The notes: generated from the sequence alone by a model not told the origin. Shown: positions 25,729-37,204, counted from the stretch's first letter. The stretch: 64,000 nt of DNA from Botryotinia globosa (GCA_014898425.1 RCSZ01000017.1:806001-870000), one strand, 5' to 3'. Numbers and translations: made by a program.

Positions 25729-26176
25729 CAGTGTAGGCAATAGTATTTCCCGTATTTCGTATACAGGTTAGTTTAGTGGTGTGTATCGAATTTTGTCGAA
25801 ATATATATATATCTAGTATTGAATTCAATATCACTGAAAGTATTCAATATCATTTAGTTATTCAATACTATTAGCAATATACTGAAATACTGGAATCCAA
25901 TATAAAATATATATTCCTATCCAAATTAGACTAAAAATAAGGGGTTTCTATTCAATTTGAAATAAAGAATAAAATAGGAATCTCTTTTTTCTAATCTAAT
26001 TTGAATAGGAATGTATATTTTATATTGGATTCTAGTATTTTAATATATTATTAGTATTCTTTAGGTATATAAATATATACAAGAGTAATATAACCTCCTT
26101 TTTATACATACTAACTGCAATATCAATATGCTAATACACACCACAGTTTCACTATAGTATACTATTGCCTACACTG
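25729..26176. mobile_element. hAT-like MITE with foldback centre
   Basis: A 448-bp non-coding element with perfect 18-bp terminal inverted repeats CAGTGTAGGCAATAGTAT. It is flanked by an 8-bp near-perfect direct repeat, CTTCTATC on the left (25721-25728) and CTTCTATT on the right (26177-26184), differing by one C/T transition. CAGTG-type ends and 8-bp target duplications are typical of hAT transposons. A subterminal GGTGTGTAT is also present at both ends in inverted orientation. Confidence 0.85.
25888..26037. repeat. Internal inverted repeat of the hAT-like MITE
   Basis: Arms at 25888-25930 and 25996-26037 are reverse complements over ~42 bp with three transition differences, separated by ~65 bp; the RNA or single strand would form a strong hairpin. 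Confidence 0.8.
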
Positions 26177-27343
26177 CTTCTATTACCTATCTTTATCATG
26201 TATTTTTTGGATCACAATCGGTAATAACCCATTCAATTACAAAGCTACAATGTTATTAAATCTGACCTGGCAGGTGTTAAATTCTAAATCCGTAGCTTCA
26301 TTTATCGAATCCTTAGGTACACTACGACTATATATTATTATTGAATCCCGGAATCTACACACGAACTATGATTGAACACACACCCCAAAGGAAAGAAATA
26401 AAAAAGACGTAATTAGAAAGCAACGCGGGAATCACGATCTTCTTCCGAAGGATTTTTGTTGAACGGCGTTATCTTCCAAATACTTCCTCTTAGCTCTGGG
26501 GAACTCAAGATAGTGACACAAGATATCAATGACCTGCTTCATTCTTCACAATCAACGAGTTCTTATTTATCTTGTTGAGAATCAGGGTGCTAAAGACTGC
26601 TTCGTCTAACTTCCCAAATTCTATACATCCTCAGCATTTTCCGCTTCGAACAGCGAATCTCTTAACTCAGTGCCCACCGAATTTAATTCATGGCCTTCAC
26701 GTATTCGGCAGCCAGTACCGAACAACAATTCCACTATCCTCGATCCTGAGATCCAGGTACATCTGATCGAATGGCCTTTCATCGATTCCTTTTTGTGGGC
26801 AATATCCGAGAGTCCCGGTCCTTAGGTACTTAAGTAATCAGGGAATCGGGAGATCGCCATCAAGGGGGTTGCTCAGGCAATTTTGGACCACTAGAATCTT
26901 GGTTCAGGTGCCCCATTAATATACGAGAAAACAAGATGTTGGAGCTTAAGTGAACAACTGCGAATAGATTTTACTGCTCCCGGCAGTGATTCTCAATATT
27001 GGAGTGTTATCATATTACTCGTCATAACATCCTCTCAGTACACTTCGTACTTCCATCTTACACGAAATAAGGATATAATTGACATTAAATGCTGGGAAAA
27101 GAGCAGATTTTGGGTATCGTAAAAAAAGGGGTCGCAGTTAATAATAAGCTTTGTTACCTAGTCTGCAGCATCCACTTGGCGCAGTGTTTGCACTCTATAA
27201 GCTTTGTAGAAATTTTAAGTAAGCAAACCTTATCTAACTCCGAATATAACCTCCGAAATATATGCCGGCTTTTCAAAAAATACACGGGTTCACTTTATAT
27301 ATATAAATATCGTAGATAGTTTGTCAATTCCTTGAAATAAATA
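26177..27343. other. Intergenic
   Basis: Normal base composition in the middle, AT-rich edges. Only short open frames (26572-26766, 27089-27319) without coding character. No RNA gene recognised. Confidence 0.45.
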
Positions 27344-28814
27344 TAGCAAAACCTCTCGATAAGGATCCCCCCTGTAAGGATAATCTCTATTATCCTTATT
27401 TTTTTAGATCCAAAAATTATTAGGCCTAAAAATGATCTATATCCTTAAAACCTTTATTAGCCCTATAGAAGTAGAACCCGTGATCAATGAAATCATTACT
27501 TCATCAACTATAATGAAATCTTAGGTAATGAATTATATATTAAAAAGATTATTTTTAATAAATTCAAGTGATTAATTTAAAAATCTATATTATATAAAGT
27601 TTATTCTAATCAATAGAGTTTTAATGAAATTCTTGATTCTAAAAAACTATAAAGTTTTAGTTTAGAATAATTATTTTTAGATAAAAAATATCTATTTATA
27701 TTCAAATCAGATAGTTCTTTTGTTTATTTAATTTATTCTGTATTATATAATATAATAATAAAAAATTTAGTTTGAGAATAAATTGAAAGTGAGATAAAAG
27801 AATTTTCTTTCAAATTTTTGATTAATATTTTCTATTTATTTTTAAATTCTTTTATTTATCCCCCCCTGTCATGGATTGCACCCAATTGTAATTGCAATCG
27901 TTCACGTATACGCCTGCGCATCTGCAAGATCACGTGTATATAGTTAGTATATAGGTGCGCTTTACGAGTGCTTTACTCCTGATTCTGCAATTGTAGATTC
28001 TAAGAATAAATTGTATCCTGCTCTCGTAGTTCTTCTAAGGCAAAGTGTTACACCCCCCCTTCTATTTAACTCTAGTTTATTTCTTTGATTTTCTTCTAAT
28101 TTATACATTCAATACTTCTATCTATCTTTTTTACAACTCAATCAGAGATCTGAAAACTGTTAAAACCTTTTAGGGTCTTTTTTTAAAAAAAATATCAATA
28201 ATAAACAGATTATAAAAAATACTAATTCGATTTATTATTAATAAATAAAATATACTATTATTAACGAATATATTATTATTAACGAATATATTATTAATAT
28301 TATAATATATATATATAGAAAATTTATATGAGGATTTATACTGAATTTCTTTTTGTCTCGAATATTCACTTTGTCACCACGGGGTAGGATATTCTTATAT
28401 TAATCGGTTCTAAATCACGTGTATTCTAAGCGCACCAATCAGATAGCTCGCTTTGACCTCAATTTCTCAATTTCTTCTCGGCATTCTTGTTATTCATGTT
28501 TAATTTCTTTAGCTTTTTTTCTTCAATCTATTTATTATTTACTCAATAATATCAACACCAATATTATAACTATTTAAATAATTTTGAATACAATATCTAT
28601 TACGAACGTTCTCCGATCGATTCCTCAAAAAAGATCTGTAATAAGTGATGTAAAACGTCGGTTATTGCATCGAATGCGAACCGTCGAAGGAGAAGATCAA
28701 AAAGATCTCATTGTTTGATTCAAACAAAAGTTCATATATTTCTATATAAGGATACCTCTAGATATCCTTAAAAAAGACCACAAAAATCGGTATCCTTATA
28801 GAGAGGTTTTGCTG
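27344..28814. mobile_element. Tc1/mariner-like element, decayed, with nested LTR
   Basis: Terminal inverted repeats of ~20 bp: the right end read inward is CAGCAAAACCTCTCTATAAG, the left end TAGCAAAACCTCTCGATAAG. Both are flanked by TA (27342-27343 and 28815-28816), the target of Tc1/mariner/pogo elements. Span 1,471 bp including a 186-bp insertion (27867-28052). The left two thirds are AT-rich; the right ~450 bp keep normal composition. No transposase frame remains. The left-end difference (CA to TA) is a RIP-type change. Confidence 0.75.
27867..28052. mobile_element. Solo LTR nested in the mariner-like element
   Basis: A 186-bp segment beginning TGTCATGG and ending GTGTTACA (TG...CA ends). 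It is bordered by runs of seven C on both sides (27860-27866, 28053-28059), compatible with a 5-bp CCCCC target duplication. It has normal GC inside an AT-rich host element, so it arrived after the host decayed, or escaped RIP as a short single copy. A solo LTR left by LTR-LTR recombination is the simplest reading. Confidence 0.7.
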
Positions 28815-29203
28815 TAATTTTACCCTCCAATGTATCTATAAGGTATTCGGGGATCCACCCTGACCAAGCAGCTTCGCCCACCTCGTTAATTTGAGCGTAT
28901 TCCACGATGTCATGCGCCAAGTGGCTATGGAGGGTTCGCCGGCGCCTCTAATTAAATTGTGGAATATGCCAAGCGAGTGCCAAGTTCCGAATATCATCAC
29001 CACCAACCTTAAATCGGAATGCCGAAGTTTTTCAGTGCCGCAGTATTGCCATGACTGTACGCGCAGCCATATCCAAATATTCAAATAAATACATGCCTCC
29101 CGTCTAATCATGCTGAATTTGGATACTAGACCGTTGTGTTTTCTTGCGTTTCCTTGTCCTTCGCTTTTTTTCGACAATACGCGAGCATTTTAGAACCGTA
29201 AGG
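28815..29203. other. Promoter region of the yellow-like gene
   Basis: Sequence between the transposon and the next start; an open minus-strand frame (28836-29177) has no coding features. Confidence 0.4.
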
Positions 29204-30598
29204 ATGCTACTCCTTCTAGCTGCTTTTGCAGCGACAGCAGCCGCTCAAACCTTCAATGGCACCTGTCAAATGCCATTATCACAACAGCGCACCAATCTCA
29301 CCACCATTGGGCAATGTTCCGCCGATTTAGATGTCATCGGGCCAGGATTGGAAGCCGTTCATGAGTATGTGCGTGCTCCAACGGGACTAGGTTTGGATCC
29401 TGATGGCAACATCTTCTTTACCTATGCACGCAATATGGAGCCACAAAACTGGACTCTTACAAAAGCAACAGGCTTCAATAGTGAAGCTCCTTGGCCATCA
29501 GCTGAATGGCAAAATTGTGCTGCTGGCCAAAATGCTTCAGAGTGCTTTGTCAACGTGCAGAATGTGGTTTTGGACGCGGAGGGCACGTTTTGGGTTATTG
29601 ATAGTGGAGTTCCTAATGGAGCGTACGTTTATGTTTCTGTTTCTTCGTCTACGAATTAAGGGGCTTCAATAATCTTTTTGGAGGTGTGAAACATCAGCTG
29701 ACCTCCACTTAGTTCCTACCCCACAACCTATGGAGCAAAAATTATGGCATTCAACTACACTACCGGAGAGCTAATCCGTAACTACATCTATCCACCTGAG
29801 CTTTACTATGCCAAGATCCAATTGAACGATATCAAAGTCAATAATACTCTTGGCACCGCCGGATATGCATTCGTGACCGAGGACTCGGCATACGGTTCTA
29901 TCACGACTATAGACCTCGATACTGGAGCTACCGTTAGACATCTCTTTAATAGTACTTTCACCACCCCTGACCCACATTTCATCTCCATGTACAATGGAGA
30001 AGTCATCAGAAACTGGGCCGGTACTAAATCTTCAAATCTCAACTCTGGAACTAACGGCATTGCGTTGACTGGGGGTAATGTCTATTGGGGTGTGAAGGCT
30101 TCTAATCACTGGTACTTTGCGTCTCAGGAAGCTTTCATCTCTGACTTGACAGATGCAGAGATCGAGGCTGTAGTTCAAAATCCTGGAAACTTCCCGTCTG
30201 AGCAAGCCGGATTTACGGCTGATGACCGTGGAAGAGTATATATCTGTGCTTCTGCTGTAAGTTCCCCACACTCTATAATTCCGTATTATTACTAATTCAA
30301 CCCGCAGCAAAACGCTATTCTCTACGCCGACACTCTTCAATCCGAAGTCACCGATGAGGTCAACGGGGTTCCAGCCGGTGGCCAAGGCATGGTAGCAGCT
30401 GCAAACTATAACCTCAAGACCCTCGTCCGTGGTGGTCAAGTTCAGGCTGCTGACACCATGGCTATCTTGGATGGATGGCTATACTTTACTACTAATCAAC
30501 AAGGACTTGCTCCTGGTAGACAGTATAAGAATATTGATAAACGAAGAGGTCCTTTCAGAAGTTATCGTACCTGGATTGGAAGAGGGCCTGCTGTCTAA
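29204..30598 (+). CDS. Secreted yellow/major royal jelly-like protein
   Basis: Three exons (29204-29622, 29713-30256, 30308-30598) whose lengths sum to 418 codons without frame conflict. The 417-residue product starts with a signal peptide (MLLLLAAFAATAAAQ). The body has the features of the yellow/MRJP beta-propeller family: APTGLGLDPDGNIFFTY, VVLDAEGTFWVIDSG, the YPTTYGAKIMAFNYTTGELI strand, IQLNDIKVN, AFVTEDS...ITTIDLDTG, GTNGIALTGGNVYWGVK and MAILDGWLYFTTNQ. Several N-glycosylation sequons (NGT, NLT, NWT, NAS, NTL) are present. Fungal members are secreted proteins of unclear function; in insects relatives act in pigmentation or as food proteins. It sits between transposons and the module-family genes but shows no damage. 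Confidence 0.8.
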
Positions 30599-31650
30599 AT
30601 ACCGACACTCGCTATGCCTCAGACTTTAATGATGATAATTACTTAGTTGTGTAAATATATATTAAAATAGAATTACTGTTCACATCTTGATTTGGCATGC
30701 TAAAAAAAAATCAAGCCCCGATTTGAGGTGCTCCGTTCTGGAGCTCACAAAACAGAAAAGGTAGCTCGTTACTCATGGATCCTACCTAGAGGTGATCAAT
30801 CCTAGAGTCAATTACCCTTCTCTTGGCATACAGCTTTTATATGTACTAGCAGAATCACAAAAAAGGCATGTCATGTGTTATCAGCGTCAGCTGAGAATCC
30901 GTGCAAACTTATTTGGTTCAAGAATTTTTTTATTCCATGAACTAACTAGCTAAGATGACTTCCCGAAAGAATTACAAACAAGTGCAATCTGGGGGCGCTG
31001 ATCCAATGCTGTCACGAGGACGCAAGATTGACATCGTAACAACACCTTTGATAGAAGGTCTGAACGAAGCCATGTTTTTGTGCAGAGGATTTCCCGCAAA
31101 GCAATCCGCCAACTTTATTATTATCAAGGAAACTAAAGAAATCATTAAAAAAGGAAAACGGCATTCAAAAGCCAACCCGTAGTGAACTCGCTATGCCAAC
31201 ACTAGTGTTTTCTCCGACTTTGCCATGGCCTGTTATCAAGAAAAGGTGCTATCCTAGACATAATATTGCCAAACCATGTCGCAGGAATGAGGGCTTATGG
31301 AACGGAGGCTTGTTGTAGGAAAACTTTTTGAGGGAAGAATTTCGTGAAACTGCAGAGATATCGCTGTTGAATTCGCAGAATATTTGAGGCTGATCCGTGC
31401 AATTATTCTGGCCGATGGTGAGACCTTGGTAGTTGAGCAACACGTAGGTTTGGTTGAGAGGATTGAATCGCACGAAGACCCAGCATATCTCTTGAACTTT
31501 GTTGGAGATTTATCGAGATCCTGGTACGTCCAACATTCTCAACGCAAGCTTCTGTTATTCTGGAAATTTAACATTAGCTTGAATCAGAAGTTAGGTTCAG
31601 GGTGAACTTACGCAAAAGAATCTTGACTTCACCTGCAGCTATCTTGCTCT
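30599..31650. other. Intergenic; spliced 3' structure beyond gene C
   Basis: On the minus strand just past the end of gene C there is a convincing intron (GTAAGT at ~31612, GCTAATG branch, TTTCCAG at ~31564). It could lie in the 3' untranslated region or belong to a small separate gene; neither flanking exon gives a decisive frame. A short plus-strand frame at 30955-31182 is probably chance. Confidence 0.35.
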
Positions 31651-32718
31651 CTATAGCAATAAACTTTCTCCATGGCCCTCATTGTTGATCGAATTCTCGA
31701 GCTCAAAGTCCATTGCAACAGGGTCGGCATCGAGATTCATCGACTCCGCTTCTGCAGTTAAACTCAATGCTTGAGGATCAACTATAGGGAAGCCAATGTA
31801 TGGGGAGTTTAGGATTGGCGAACCACTAAGTGTGGAAGCAGAGTTCAATTCTGGGCTCAGAATAAGTGAACTAACGGGGACGTTGGAGGAAGATGCGAGC
31901 GCAGTTTGAGCAGCTTGATCGGATGAGTCGTCATCATCTGATGCCTCGGGAGTCGTAGCGCGGTCCGCTTCAGCGAATTCTTGCTGTTCCTCTGCAAAAT
32001 CATCTACAGCTTGAGTGGTGCTGGGAGCTACAGGCTCAAACTCTTCGGAATATCCTGAAGAAATATCACCGTCCCCACCGTCTCCCTCACCTTCATCGTC
32101 TCCATCATGCTCTTCATCGATCGCCGCCTCAGCCAAATATTTGGCAAGTTCAGTTCTGCGCTCTTCAACAAATTCCAACAAGTCTGGAAACCAAATTCTT
32201 CTTCTTGATTTGGGTACAAAGGACCAGCATCTCTCTCCAACTGAAATATCATTACCAGTGAGTGCGAATGTGATGGCAGCAATTCTAAACATATTGAGCT
32301 TATTGATATCATCGGGATCATCCCAATTATGGTAGCGGGCACGGGGATATCTATGCATGATAATTTGCTTAGAATTTACCAAGTCGTTGACGTTTTTGAA
32401 ATGGAGGAGAATAAATTTATGAGGCTCGGGATTTCCCAAGGTAGCGGCAGTGTGGTCCTTTCTTTGCTCCACTGTCAAGTATCTTGGATCAGGAATCGCA
32501 TTTTTGTAGCCGATGAGGAAATTAGTATCGCTGTTCCTCTGGACATCAGTTAGTATATCATTCTTCCATCGAGGATGCATGTTATATAATAGCCAACTTA
32601 CAAGTAGGGTCATGGCAAAATCCACGGATATCTGAGGTGGAGACATAATGAATTTGTAGTAACTCAAGGTTTCAAAGAGGATGTTGAGATTGTTTCTGGC
32701 GAAAGTCTTCAAAACGTT
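31651..32718 (-). CDS. Family member C: acidic module protein (5' end open)
   Basis: Exons 32602-32718 (continuing upstream across a 49-bp intron, 32719-32767) and 31651-32538. The intron at 32539-32601 is 63 bp with GTAAGT, ACTAAC and CAG; having no stop and a length divisible by three, it would be silently translated if retained. The first ATG in frame is at 32646 (MSPPQISVDF, giving 310 residues), but the open frame before it (FVRTFRKKNVLKTFARNN) resembles the matching part of gene D, so the true start is probably further upstream; a coding-like exon lies at 32899-33042. The shared module follows: HTAATLGNPEPHKFILLHFK, then YPRARYHNWDDPDDINKLNM. The C-terminal half is strongly acidic (EEHDGDDEGEGDGGDGD). 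Closest to gene D. Function unknown. Confidence 0.7.
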   Translation of the reverse strand, partial: NVLKTFARNNLNILFETLSYYKFIMSPPQISVDFAMTLLVSWLLYNMHPRWKNDILTDVQRNSDTNFLIGYKNAIPDPRYLTVEQRKDHTAATLGNPEPHKFILLHFKNVNDLVNSKQIIMHRYPRARYHNWDDPDDINKLNMFRIAAITFALTGNDISVGERCWSFVPKSRRRIWFPDLLEFVEERRTELAKYLAEAAIDEEHDGDDEGEGDGGDGDISSGYSEEFEPVAPSTTQAVDDFAEEQQEFAEADRATTPEASDDDDSSDQAAQTALASSSNVPVSSLILSPELNSASTLSGSPILNSPYIGFPIVDPQALSLTAEAESMNLDADPVAMDFELENSINNEGHGESLLL

Positions 32719-34139
32719 CTAAAGCCATATTAGCAAGCTTAAAAGTAAATTATCTTATTGAACTTACTTTTTCCTGAATGTTCTGACAAATAATTCAGTA
32801 GGCCTACTTGCTTGTGAGGGTTAGGTGTGGAGTTCTGTGCAATCTAAATTGCTTGGTTTGGACAAGTATTTAAAACGTAAAAGGCAATCCAATCGCTATC
32901 AATGGCCAACGACGATGCTGTTTTTGTAGAACTTGAACTGCTTGTTATTTACGCGCCAAGTGACTGAAGGTTTCGTGATGCGCCAGTTCGTGAGTTTGTT
33001 TTGGATAATCTGGATGTGCTCTGCCTTGATGACAATCGGTTCCTGTCAGAATGAGCTGCTATTTTTCAGGCATTGTTAGCAAATCTAACCGACTGCAGTA
33101 TAGATAGAAGATTATAATCATAGGAAGCCGTACTGGTGTTATGCAAGTCTATTGTTCCCAAACTGGGATGGAATTTTCGCTGAAGAGGAGAGAGACCAGG
33201 TGCTCAGCAAGAAAAAAAGTGCAAGTGATGGCAACGCTGACCGTAATTATTGTAAATTGTACTGCTCAATAGAAATTCACAAGTAAGAGAAAGTCGTGCT
33301 GATTTTGCAATTCGAAGGATTGTGGTTGCAAAACCGACATGGAAATACTGGTTGTCGTAGCAGAGGGGAGGAGGGGAGAAATTCAATTTTACACTGCTTT
33401 CCCAAAAGTCACGGGATTTCGCTTCGATTCAGACATGGCTAGGACAGTAAATTCACTCGCTTTTGTCTTGGGGGTTTCTGAAAGACCTGAAATATTCTTG
33501 AAGCTCATCATAATTGTGGTCGTTGGGAGATATCTGAGCGACGTTGAGTTCTCGAAGTTATGAAACTTTTGCATAACACGACACGGTAAAGTTACCACCT
33601 TGGTAAGTAAACACCTCGTCATGTGGCTGGGCTGAGTAATTCTCTGTATATTCTGATCCATAAATCACCCCTGGCCCTGTGGAGAAGTTTCCCATCACTA
33701 GTATCCTGCTACAACTACCTCATAGTCTGTTCGACACCTGATATTGAGGGAAAACGCAACACTAATTTTGTAGAAGCGAACAAAGAGATTTGAATTTCTT
33801 GCGCCAAGAGTTGCAGGTCTATGCAGCTCTATTTCTTTACCTCCCCCTTCCGGCTATCATGAAAGCTCATATCACTAACATCCGCTTATCCTAGTATGAT
33901 CACATTCCTCCCACGCTGTACATATCCTTCGACGGACTGATAAGTCGCCAGCAGCCATTATACAATAGAAGCCACATATCCTACTACTCTTCGACAACTC
34001 ATAGGAGTACCGATGAAATCATTCGACAGATCCCATTTAAGGATGGAGCTTAAAGCATTTCAATGACCCACCTCTGCGCCTGCACTATTATCTGGACTCA
34101 GAAATCTTGGTGTTGCTCCGAGAAGTCCGTGTCTCGCCT
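32719..34139. other. Upstream of gene C; 3' flank of gene D
   Basis: Minus-strand 32899-33042 is open and coding-like (EPIVIKAEHIQIIQNKL, NWRITKPSVTWRV), preceded by an acceptor TGACAG; it may be a 5' exon of gene C, but I could not join it in frame. 33100-34139 holds nothing recognised. Confidence 0.35.
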
Positions 34140-36005
34140 TCAGTGCTTGGGCTCAGAAAGAGGGTCCAGATCATTTTGTTCAGTTGCAGATTGAGCTTTC
34201 TGATGGTTTAAATCTTGGCCATTATTACTGTCTTGTTCACCCTGGTGAAAGTCTGCAGCGGTTAGGTTCTCAAACTTATAACGAACTTGCCGTGCTTGCT
34301 GGGGAGACCTCCAGTATCTTTCGACCGGGAGATGGACAGATTTCTGCTGGGCACTTTGTTGAGGTGCTACAAGACCCTGGAAGTTGTTGTGATCTCGTTG
34401 GTCAAATTGACGAGGTGCATGAGGCCAATGAAGCTGAAACTGTTCAATGGGTTGTTGGCCTTGACCATATTGTTGATATATTCCACAGACTTGGTTTTTG
34501 AATTGTAATGCGCTTTTCTGGTTATACCGCTTATCCATCACATCACTTTGGGCTCGAAACTGGTTGAATCCTTGATGATGACGATGATGCTGCTGCTGCA
34601 AATTGTATCTTTGCTCCTGTGGTAGAGTGTAGTTTTGTGTTGTTGCATATCCGGGCATATGTCCATAAGTTTGTCGTATCTTTTGTGGTGACGTTCCGAG
34701 CTCTTTCGCAGGCAAAATATCACTTCCGTGATGGATAGACAATTGTCTCATCTCGAATGCCTGTTCTTGAAATCGGTTCACAACATTCTGCTGAGAATAG
34801 TGATGAGACGTGGCTTTTTCACGTTGTTGCTGCATTCCAGATCCTAGACTTTGACCTTGGTCGCCGACATGTCTTCGGTTATACTGATATAATGTTTCAT
34901 GACTGCGTTCTGATTGAACGGGTGGTTTTGGCACAAATCTTCCGGGCTCTTTAAGACTCTGCAGCCCTTGCCTAACGCCCAGTGCTCCCCGAGCTCTGGC
35001 TCTTTCAAGTGGTCCAGAAAAAAACTGGGACTGCTTGTCATTGACCTGAAATATGGACGGAGTTGGTTTGAATTGCCATGCAGTTGGTCGAAACTGGCGG
35101 TCTCTTTCAAGCGTTCCGGGATAAAACTGGGACTGTCTGTCATTGACCTGAGATATAGACGGAGATGGTTGGAATGACGATGCATTTGGTCGAAATTGAA
35201 ACTTTGGTGCCGACGGATGTGCTTGCAAACTTCGCGCTGGCAAATGCACAGGTATGGAAGCTTCAAGATGACTTTGTGCCTCAGAGCTGTTTGAGACGCG
35301 GGTATCATCTTGCATATCATCAATAGAAGACTCTATGATAGTAGACAACCTTGGCTCCTTCGAGCTTAGCTCTTCAGCTGTTACTTCAATCATCAATCTC
35401 ATCTCATGAGGAGGGAGTATTTTACCGCTTCCAGAAAAAGCAACGACGCCACAACTCTCCGCAATAGCTGCCATTCGAAAGAGATTGAGATTATCAATCT
35501 TCGACTGGTCGCTCCAATCGAAGTATCTAAACTTGGGATATGTGCGAACAATGATATACTCGGGGTCTTGATAGTCGCAGCTGACGAAGAAGAACTTCGA
35601 CGAATCGCGAATGCCTCGTACTGCAGCCGTGATATCTGCGTATTCTGAAGGATTGGAACTATGCTTAATCTCGAAAAATATCTCCGTAAGGAGGTTAGGA
35701 TTCATGTTTTCGACAAAACAAAAGTCCTTTGATCCGTAACGGAAAAATCCAGAAAAAGCTTCGCGGCATTCTTTTTCGAAGATAAAGCTGTGGTTTATCC
35801 GGTCATCTTGTAGAATGGGCGTAGCTCCTTTCGCTGCTTTCCTTGACGAGAAGTCTTTCTGACAGATGCGCAATTCAGCGGGAAAGGTTGGATGGTCCTG
35901 ATTAAACGGCTACGAACGGATTAGTCAAGAGACCCAAAAATGACCAAGTGTGAAATTGGTTTCGAAGAAAAGAGAAGTACTCACGAAAAATGGCTTTAAA
36001 GGCAT
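34140..36005 (-). CDS. Family member D: Gln-rich module protein (5' end open)
   Basis: Exons 35985-36005 (and probably upstream to ~36122) and 34140-35909, with a 75-bp intron (GTGAGT, TTGACTAAT branch, TTCGTAG). From the ATG at 36005 the product is 596 residues, but the open frame upstream (TTHCVHFWFSESAYTERLLE) looks coding, so an earlier exon is likely. Residues ~100-155 hold the shared module: ADITAAVRGIRDSSKFFFV, then YPKFRYFDWSDQSKIDNLNL, then FRMAAI. The remainder (~400 residues) is disordered and rich in Gln, His, Ser and Pro, with a 34-residue tandem duplication encoded at 35000-35203. Long Gln-rich regions are common in transcription-related proteins, but no DNA-binding domain is visible here. 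Function unknown. Confidence 0.75.
35000..35203. repeat. 102-bp tandem duplication inside gene D
   Basis: Two copies, 35000-35101 and 35102-35203, of an in-frame 34-codon unit containing SISQVNDRQSQFYPGTLERD versus SIFQVNDKQSQFFSGPLERA. Confidence 0.85.
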
Positions 36006-37204
36006 ATCGAAGTCTATTTGTCCTTCCAGTAACCTTTCTGTGTAAGCACTTTCTGAAAACCAGAAGTGGACACAGTGAGTTGTGATGGGTCTCTGTTGGT
36101 CGAGCCAAAATAATCCGTATCCTTATTAAACTTAAGTAGCAAAATTCATCTCTTCTTTATGGAAGATGAAACTTGCAGATGAAATATCAAGGAATAATGG
36201 TGCTGTCCATAACTTTTGTTTGCAGAATTTATGGTTTATGGACTGTTGGAGTGGGAGGTTCTTGAGTTGAATAAAGCTCTCTTGAAATAGCCAAAATCCA
36301 GAGGAGTGTGCTCGGACCTCCAGCCTCTGTTAAATTTTCAGACACATAGCAGGGGTGAATTCGAACAATGACTGGCATCTGTTGTATTCTATGTAAGTTT
36401 AATGTGATTTTGGTAATGTTTTGTTGGTCATAATGCACAATATATGGAGGAGAACTTCTTCATGACAAGGAGTGACTAAAGTGCTTTTCAATACCTAGGT
36501 ATAGAGAGCTAAAACTGGCCTGATCAATATTCCATGTGAACTTCAAAGGCATACTTATGGAGGTATAAGGGTCCGCGAAGTACTCGAGTCAATATCGGAC
36601 TGGATAGATACCTATTATATACTTATTGCTGCTGAGTATACACGATTCCAGCGTCAATCCTTCTCGTTACGTACATCTATAGATCACTGGGTGCCTCTAC
36701 ACCTCCAGATCTAATCTTCTTTGCGTTATTCTCCTGATTCTTTGATCATGTAGCCAACACTTCTATCTATGTGACCAGGTAGAGATATATTGTTTGTTCA
36801 AATGACCCAAAGCACTGAGTCTTTGATAGGGCCAAAGAAGTATACAACTTTTTAGCTTACTAGCCATGGATTGGGACATAAAGGATGGATTTTTGAAACA
36901 AGATGTCTGTAATGAATTATTGCTCCAGAATTCATACGAATCATACTTGTTTCTTACTTCATTCTTGTACGGCAATCAGACAATGCGCGATGATCACACG
37001 AGGACCAGTATCAATGAAGCATGTAATATACAAAGGCTTGAGTCAATGGCCCTTGTATAACAACTAACAATCCTCACTTGATGCAGCAATAATGAAACAT
37101 GAAATATCGAGGGAACGAAGCAAGCAAGCACGCAAACAAAGGCATCAAGACAGATAAGATAATATTTTATGTCATACAAATACCAATTCTCTAGTCCCAC
37201 TCAT
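36006..37204. other. Upstream of gene D; boundary to housekeeping block
   Basis: Contains the perfect palindrome TACCTAGGTA (36492-36501). No gene seen besides the possible 5' exon of gene D up to 36122. Confidence 0.45.

Noticed and set aside
32015..32342. Frames opposite or offset in gene C
   Set aside because: Shadows of the acidic repeat coding region.
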